A stretch of DNA of 64,000 nucleotides. Origin: Thereva unica (Eukaryota; Arthropoda; Insecta; Diptera; Therevidae). Under the pieces are notes generated by a model. The model was not told the origin of the DNA, searched no databases, and worked only from the letters and a program-made list of their open reading frames with translations. Each line of letters begins with the position of its first letter. The first letter of the stretch is position 1. The stretch lies in the NCBI GenBank assembly GCA_949987705.1, contig OX465283.1:48088953-48152952 (forward strand), given 5' to 3'. The position numbers and the translations under genes were made by a program. Below are positions 57,561-64,000 of the stretch, one piece after another.

Positions 57561-59883
57561 AAGTATGATGGCTTTTAATAAAAAGGTTAAGAATATAAGA
57601 ATCTGGAATCGCTTTAAATATTGGATCTTCAGAAATGCAATGCAGACGGCAAGAAATTTTAGGCTATACAGCAAATATCATAGGTCAACAGAGCTCCAAC
57701 TCGATCCATTTAAATGTGTGAAGTTTGGTGATATTGTATTTATATCGTCTATTCCAAAGCATGTTGCCTGAACTTAACATTTTCTGAAAACTTTTATGGT
57801 CAACAAGAAAAAAGAAAAAACTGTTTAAGCCAGAAGTAAAGGCGATGCACTTCAACACAATAACGCAAGATGTAGGTAGACAAATCCAGGAGAAATTTAT
57901 GCGAACCGATCCCGGGTGTTTCTTAATTTTAAATTGCTTTAATTCTAGTCTTGTCTAGGCAATTTGTGATTGATGGTTTAAACATAAAAACTAAAGATGT
58001 ACTTTTAAGTGATAAAAACCTTCGTTTCGCACAGATCAAAAAATCCTTTGAAACAACTACTTAAAGAACGATCTCTTGATTCAATGGCAAACTTATTCGT
58101 AACGTCAACCTCACTTAACCTCAACCTTACACTTTTCTTATTTTGAGTAAGAGGTGTTAAAGGCGCGAACGAAACTATTTGGTCTCATCTTAAACCAGAG
58201 CATAGTTGTTAAAATTTGATGAAAAAAGAGCTTTCAAATTTTCCATTCGAAATATTTCAGATTTAATGTCAGATAGGTTAATGTTTATGACAAAATCACA
58301 ATTGAGTGTTAACTTCGTTGATGTATACGGTCCTTCATGTATAATATTCCAAGTTAACTAGTCTGTAGAGTTACACTTTGAACATCGTCTGTCAAAACAT
58401 GTGATTCAATTTTCAAATAGTTTAAGAGTATATGAGTATTAATAAAACGAGGATTCTCTGATACACTCAACTAATATCGAAAACACAACTCGACTAGGAC
58501 TATTTTCCATGTGTATTCATGATGTGATTACATATGTATTTATGCGATCCTGATTAACAGTATAATATCGAATAAAAGTGTGCAAATACTCTTTCCCGGA
58601 AATCCTGTGTGTAATCCGAAAATGCAAACATCAGTAATAATAACCAAAATAATAGAGTAGGAAGTCCTTGCTGTGTCATGCTAGAAATATACACACTTAC
58701 ATGCAAAAACGAAAGCTTAACTAAAAAGCACTATGAAAATCCCTTTATGTAGCTGGGTCCTTATTCAAATACACTGATTAAAGTTCGCAAAGCAATTATG
58801 ATAATCCTTGTGAGCTAAAATAATTGGTTTCATAGAAATTTCATCAGGGTGCACGACCACCTCCTAAAATCTTAAGCTTGCACAAAACCCCACGCTTCCA
58901 CATACAGCCTCTTATTTTATGGCATGTGATCCTATGAACTTGTCATCCATAGCCGGAGGGCCACTGAAGCTGGACAGACACGAGAATGCATGGAATCCTG
59001 TGAGCTGCCCGGGAGCATGTGAAAGAGGACACGTGTTTGTTAGTTCCCATCGAGGATGAGGCAAAGAAGAATGCTTTACTATCCTCTCTCTCGTTTGAAA
59101 TGTCCGAAAGGATTTAATGAAATCAGTTTGCATAACCAAACAATAAAAGCCCAATGTTTGTGCTATGTTTGTTTGATGTGGTGTTCGAATAAAGAGATAT
59201 TAATAACCCCCAGTGCTCGGGTCTTATCCTTTAATAACGGCTTTAGTTCGTTAACTGATTCTGATCGGGATCGGCTATAGTTAGACTTGTTAAACTGATT
59301 CAAAGTCAATTAGTGTAAGGATTATACCATCAAGATTGCTTCGCTAATGCGGGATTCTTTTAACTTACGTACATCAAATGTCTGGAAAGTGATGGGATTC
59401 TCGGATTGTTGCTGGTACTGATCTGGAAATGAGTTTACGTGTTTATGTATTTTGTTTTTCTGTAGTAGATTAGATGTCTGGGATGATTGGCGAAATGTGC
59501 CAGGGCGAAAAGAGGCAACTGATTTTTGCTGTGATGGAGATAAAATTAAGGGCATTTCACGGAGAACACAAATTACACTTAGCTTTAATTTATCAGTTGT
59601 TTTTTTTACTTTAAACCTCAATACATTTTTCTTAAGAAATTAATTATTGAGATTTTCAATACATTCTCCAATCAATTAACTACTGCAACCCATTCAATAA
59701 TTCGATTTATCGCTCCTAATGCCTAATGCACCATCTCTAATTATCATGCGTCATAAACTAATCAATTGCTTATGATATAGAAACTTTGATAGTATTGTCT
59801 TCGAATTACACCTAGTTGATTGGAATTGTAAGCTTTCAGACAATGGTGCTGACCAGGATTTATCATGATTCTACAATATTATT
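57561..59883. other. No recognisable gene
   Basis: 2.3 kb of AT-rich sequence. No domains or paired repeats seen. Short open frames here have no supporting features. Confidence 0.45.
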
Positions 59884-59887
59884 TTAA

Positions 59888-60146
59888 CACTAAACCTACC
59901 GATACTTCATGTATTCCTATTCCTACCAAAGCGGGTCAAATGACCCGTCTTTAAAATGTTATATCTATTACTATGTCTAGCGAAAAATATATCAATTAGG
60001 CCAATTTTGTACATGAATAAAACAATTTTTTTCAAATAACGATTCAAAATAGTTTATATATTTTATTTTATGTTGTATGTTATTTTCAAGAAATTCTGAC
60101 AAAAAGTTTAAATGGGTCATTTGACCCGTCCATGGTAGGTTTAGTG
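59888..60146. mobile_element. piggyBac-type MITE, TTAA duplication
   Basis: The ends are CACTAAACCTACC, perfect over 13 bases, with TTAA at 59884-59887 and 60147-60150. Subterminal GGGTCAAATGACCC and GGGTCATTTGACCC palindromes stand on both sides. TTAA plus CAC/CCY ends define piggyBac-group insertions. Non-coding, 259 bases. Confidence 0.9.
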
Positions 60147-60565
60147 TTAATACCAGTGACAAATATGCTTCCACAATTATAAATATAAAAAGCGATCAAC
60201 TTTCGGAACTATGGTATATTACCTTTACGAAATTGGAGAAATCAATTGTATAACAAGATTAAAAAAATTCTCGTAATTGAAATGATAATATGTAGGGGAG
60301 AGGCGTACAAAATGACATACTAGTTATGAAATCAGTCATCAAATCTATATTTATTAATAATGTTGAACACTTTAAGTAACTATGCATTCTTTGGTTCATT
60401 ACCTATTAAAATTATACAGATCAATCCACTCAATACAAAAACAATAAAAATACTAAACATATTTCAAAACTTGAAGAAAAACCGTTTTGTCCGCCCTAGG
60501 CGGGTAAAATGACACACTTGGTGTGGACAAAATGACATACCGTCTTTTTTATGAAAATCATTCGA

Positions 60566-62487
60566 TTACATGCAGAGTTCACACGTAAAACGCTTTGTAT
60601 TTTTCGGAACATCTGCACATGATGCATGAGCCCATCTTTTACAACATAAGCACTTTAGCCAGACCTCTTTTGGCTTGGACTTGGAGTAGAGATCATTACA
60701 ATAAATGCAAGGACAATCTTCATCATCATCTCCGGCTTCAGTGTAAACTTGTAAGGAAGAGAAATTCAAAGTTTTTGTATGCTTTCTCGTGTTTTTCTTT
60801 CTTACAGGTAGAGAAGCTGATTTCGCTTTTGCTTCTTCTATATTTGGTGTTGAAGTTAACAACAATACTGTTGGTTTCTTGCGTGGTTTTCTTTTACCTT
60901 GTCCAGCCACATATATTCCTTTCGGCACGGGAGATAACACGTTGACTGGAACATTGATATTTTTGTCTTGGAGTATTAATTTGGATGATTTGGGTGTCGT
61001 ATGTATTGCAGAAGCTGTGTTTCTAGATTGGGCTCCTAAGAGTGGACGTGGGTTGTCTAAGGCCGATGTGCTTGCCTTTATCAGTGATGTCGAACTGCGT
61101 GCCTGAGATGGATCTGCTGATGGTATGCACAGGTTTTCTGCTGCCGTTGAATCTTCTTCGGGCTCTACCCGATCTTGTTGCATGGGGATGTTTGTCGTCT
61201 CAGCAGGCTCAAACAAATAATCCGGAAATATGTTTGGATCAACAGGCCAGAGACCTGTTTTTTGAAACCCATTGACAGAAGTTTGAACCGTTGCTGCTTT
61301 TCCATAAGCTTTGTTGAGTATTGCACCTATTTGAAAGTGAGTAACAACTCTGCCTGGATGGCTCTTTAACCAAGTGCTCACTTCTTGATTAAAATAAGTC
61401 TTCAGTGGACCATAGAAAGATACGTCTAATGGTTGCATGCGGTGCGTGCAGTGAGGTGGCAAGCACACCATAATGATTCCATGCTCTTTTGCGAATGTTA
61501 AGCTTTCAATGCCTTTATGACTGATATGTCCATCAACTACCAGAAGCACTTTGTCATCAAGACTCGCTTTCACATACAACTGAAAGTGCATCAACCATTT
61601 ATAAAATACTGTTGTTGTCATCCAACCTGATTCCTGCGCAATGCCCATAGTACCGGTTGGAGCTTCATCTATCAACTCTTGTTTCATGATTTTTCTAGGA
61701 AAAATTAGACACGGCGGGATAAAATGGCCATTCGCACTCATGCAACAAACAATTGTCACATGAGACCCCTTTTCAGCACTAGTCAAAGCCCCAACCTGCT
61801 TACGCCCAGTAGTAGCAAAGACCTTTTGGGGTCTCTGGACTGTTGATAAAGCTGACACATCGACGTTGTAGAGCCTATGTGGAGAAATGCTGTTGCTCTG
61901 AATAATTTCTTGGTAAGTGTTGAAAAACAGTGCTATTTGTGGCTTGTTGAAGGCTTGAGCTCTTGCAGCTGAAGTCGCTTCAGGTTTCCTCAAGGATATG
62001 TCCGGGTGTCTGTGTCGAAATCCAGCCAACCATTCTTTGCCTGCCATCCTTTTTTCTTTGTTGAAGTTATGTGGAATATTATTAACGTCTGAAAACTGGT
62101 AGGCTAATTCCAAAACTTCCTTTCTTGTGAATACAAACAATCTCGTTTCTAGTAATTTAATATGTTATACCAGTTCTCGTTCCATTTCATATGTGAAGAC
62201 ACTCCTGTACCTTCCCATACCTAAAACAATAAGATACGTGATTAAATCCGCTCTAGTCATACTACCAAAATGCGAAAGTTCAAAAAATACTAAGAAGGTA
62301 CCTTTTGTAGTTGGAGCTATGACCTTATTTTGTTTCAGTGCATGTCTCCTAAGAGTCGATTGTGGGACCTTAAACACTTTAGAAGCCAATAGCCAGCCCA
62401 TTTCATTATTGTTCACAGCTTCAATAGCCTTTTCCATGGAGGTTTTATCCCAACTCTGTCGGTCTGTTTTTCTAGAATAGTTGCGAG
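60566..62487 (-). pseudogene. Tigger-like DDE transposase with PHD finger
   Basis: Exon 1 (about 62487-62303) starts MPRNYSRKTDRQSW and holds a Psq-type helix-turn-helix (NNEMGWLLASKVFKVPQSTL). An intron (AAAG|GTACCT...TTTTAG|GTATGG) follows. The second exon reads MGRYRSVFTYEMERELV, then TAA at 62165-62167, then HIKLLETRLF and the rest. In the 524-residue part after that stop, CENPB-like DNA binding comes first. The DDE_1 domain has YNVDVS (Asp 94), LLVVDGHISH (Asp 203) and MQPLDVSFY (Asp 239), a DD35D spacing. Residues about 470-520 form a C-terminal PHD finger (CPCIYC...WLKCLCCKRWAHASC...CELC). All catalytic residues are kept; one nonsense codon appears to be the only lesion. Nuclear DNA transposase. 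Confidence 0.88.
62222..62302 (-). other. 81-bp intron of the Tigger-like gene, retainable in frame
   Basis: GTACCTTCTT at the donor and TATTGTTTTAG at the acceptor. The length is 81 bases, a multiple of three, and it has no in-frame stop, so retention would add 27 residues between the helix-turn-helix and the next block. Splicing restores the spacing usual in the family (KG|MGRYR). Confidence 0.7.
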
Positions 62488-62600
62488 GCATGATGTTCAA
62501 TTATCTGGAAGAAAGAGAACAAGGTGAGTCAAATGACATAGTATGCTATTTTACCCGAACAAGGTGTATGCCATTTTGTCCACTTCATAACCTTCAACAT

Positions 62601-64000
62601 TACAAAACAATAACTAAAAATGTAACTAGAATTTTGATATTTCAAAACATTCTCGAAGTTATTTAGTAAGATTACAATAAATTAACGCAAAAACAAAAAC
62701 AAATTAAGGTAAAAAATACTTACTTTTATTAGAAACAAAATTCACTTGAGTAAAACTCGTAACTTCAAAAATTACACAAACACGTGTCCACACCACATGG
62801 CCTAACGGAAGCGACTGGGGCTGCCGCAGGTTGCGACTTTTTACTTAGCGGTTCTTTACAGGCTATTGTGAGAATTAATTTGCCTGTGGTTTTGGAGAAA
62901 CGTAGGTGTGCATACTCGCATACTCATGCATACTCATCCAACTAATACATACACACACCTCAGTTCAAATACAAAATCTCTCCCTGTCGGTTTGCAATGA
63001 TAAGAACGATGTAAATAAAATTGATCGAAAAAGGATGGTGGTCGTGACAAACAGCCCTTTTCAAAACATATCTTATTTGCTCTTCGTATTGTCTCTAACA
63101 AATTATTATTGGTAGAGAAGTTTCTAGAGATATGGAAGAAACCCAACCTCACAACAAATTCTAAAAAGCATATGCTAAGAACTCCATGGACAACAACAGG
63201 GGCATTGCAATCCTATCATCAGTCCCTATATTTTAAAATTTGACCCTTTAATTGATTCATACCTTTATCAATAACAACATGTACTCAGAAGAAGACGTTC
63301 AACGGTGAGTATATCAGTTTAGAAAAAATTTATTGTTCGCATTGAGAAATTTATCGTATGATAAGGTCAACCACAAAGGTTGACAGACTCAACGGCTCCA
63401 ATACCCACCCTTATTGCAAAAAGCGAATCATAGGTGAATTCCAAAATAGCTTAGACGTGTGTTTGAAAGACAATATCTAGGGTGCTTAAGGTGAGCGCTT
63501 TAATAAAATTGTGGCTTTTATCCAATCTCGGCCCCCTCAATTATTCCTCTCTTGTAGTTGTCTGCTACACAACTTCACCTACAGAGATCCAGGATAGACT
63601 CTATTGTATATTTACAAAAAGAGGCTTAAACTTTGATTCTTATATAATCTAATATTATTCCCGCTTCTGAGAGCTCTTTCTTAACACCCATTACATACAT
63701 ATGTCGTGCCATAATCGAACTAGTGCCAAATAAAGTATAGTCTCCAGAGCTACCGTAGGCGAATACTTTGAATCTCGCTTTATTTTGTAGTAAAGCTATT
63801 AACCTTGGTCTGTGCCATTACAGTAAAGCTTCAAATGTTATCATTATGATTTTATTGTATGTTATTCATAGTTTTTAGTTGTAGGCTCCATGCGGATCCA
63901 TAGAGATCTTCGAAATTTTCTTATCGTATTTTCCATCTATTGATACCTAGAGATTTTGCCATCTAGTGAGTTGGTTGCTGCGAAAAGCTAAAAGTTTTGC
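62601..64000. other. No recognisable gene
   Basis: 1.4 kb with no coding domain or paired repeats that I can support. Confidence 0.45.

Larger units (their letters stand above)
60295..62590 (-). mobile_element. Tigger/pogo-like DNA transposon
   Basis: The word ACAAAATGACATAC lies at the left end (after TAGGGGAGAGGCGT) and again near 60525. Near the right end it appears as the complement of GACAAAATGGCATAC at about 62568-62582, and a related TCAAATGACATAG at 62528. CGGGTAAAAT lies at 60500 and inverted at 62548. These shared terminal words enclose a pogo-type transposase gene. The exact right end and TA duplication are not clear. Confidence 0.7.

Noticed and set aside
58912..59280. Overlapping open frames on both strands near 59 kb
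   Set aside because: No domain, no splice context; treated as chance.
60595..61369. Plus-strand frames of 60-116 codons
   Set aside because: They are antisense to the Tigger-like transposase.

Overview
This is eukaryotic, intergenic-type DNA from an animal genome. It is AT-rich, has long homopolymer runs, GT-AG introns inside transposon genes, and no operons or bacterial signals. Its mobile elements are the kinds common in arthropods: hAT, Tigger/pogo, PIF/Harbinger and piggyBac MITEs, Helitrons, RTE, CR1, R1 and jockey-type LINEs, Ty3/gypsy, and tRNA-derived SINEs. Together with frequent 'acatatgta'-type AT words this suggests an insect with a large repeat-rich genome, perhaps a fly. The species is a guess. 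I found no host gene I can name; the best host-exon candidate is a short open frame at 35249-35404.

Layout. 1.08-3.67 kb: a nearly complete hAT transposon with one frameshift. 3.7-7.6 kb: fold-back elements and a TIR family ending in CCCAGTAG. 10.3-13.3 kb: a LINE RNase H relic, a Helitron helicase relic, and a Cys-rich coding fragment with a nearly identical inverted copy. 14.38-15.99 kb: elements nested apparently three deep. 19-21 kb: SINE, tandem repeats and a hAT end. 23.6-26.2 kb: a minus-strand mosaic of jockey-like and RTE-like LINE pieces. 27.9-30.3 kb: an RTE endonuclease relic holding a TA-flanked MITE, then a SINE, then a Ty3/gypsy RNase H relic. 31.37-33.58 kb: a Helitron with an 11-unit tandem array inserted in a TA-flanked element. 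36.60-39.29 kb: a 2.7 kb TIR element carrying an RNase H-fold protein of a family I cannot place in a superfamily. 40.4-42.6 kb: fold-back and Harbinger-type MITEs around an endonuclease relic. 44.5-48.0 kb: SINE, RTE tail, CCCAGTAG element, and a large palindrome containing a hAT MITE with a perfect 8-bp target duplication. 48.3-57.6 kb: CR1-like, R1-like and two RTE LINE relics. 59.9-62.6 kb: a piggyBac-type MITE and a Tigger-like transposon with a PHD finger, an 81-bp in-frame intron and one nonsense codon.

The genes do not form a pathway. They are transposase, helicase, endonuclease and reverse-transcriptase relics, and the non-autonomous copies around them (MITEs, SINEs) depended on enzymes of such families elsewhere in the genome. 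The nesting gives several clear relative dates of insertion. Three coding elements (hAT, the 36.6 kb element, Tigger) are disabled by only one or two small lesions each, so they look young or sit at assembly-error-prone homopolymers. All terminal repeats and domains were identified by eye, without database searches.
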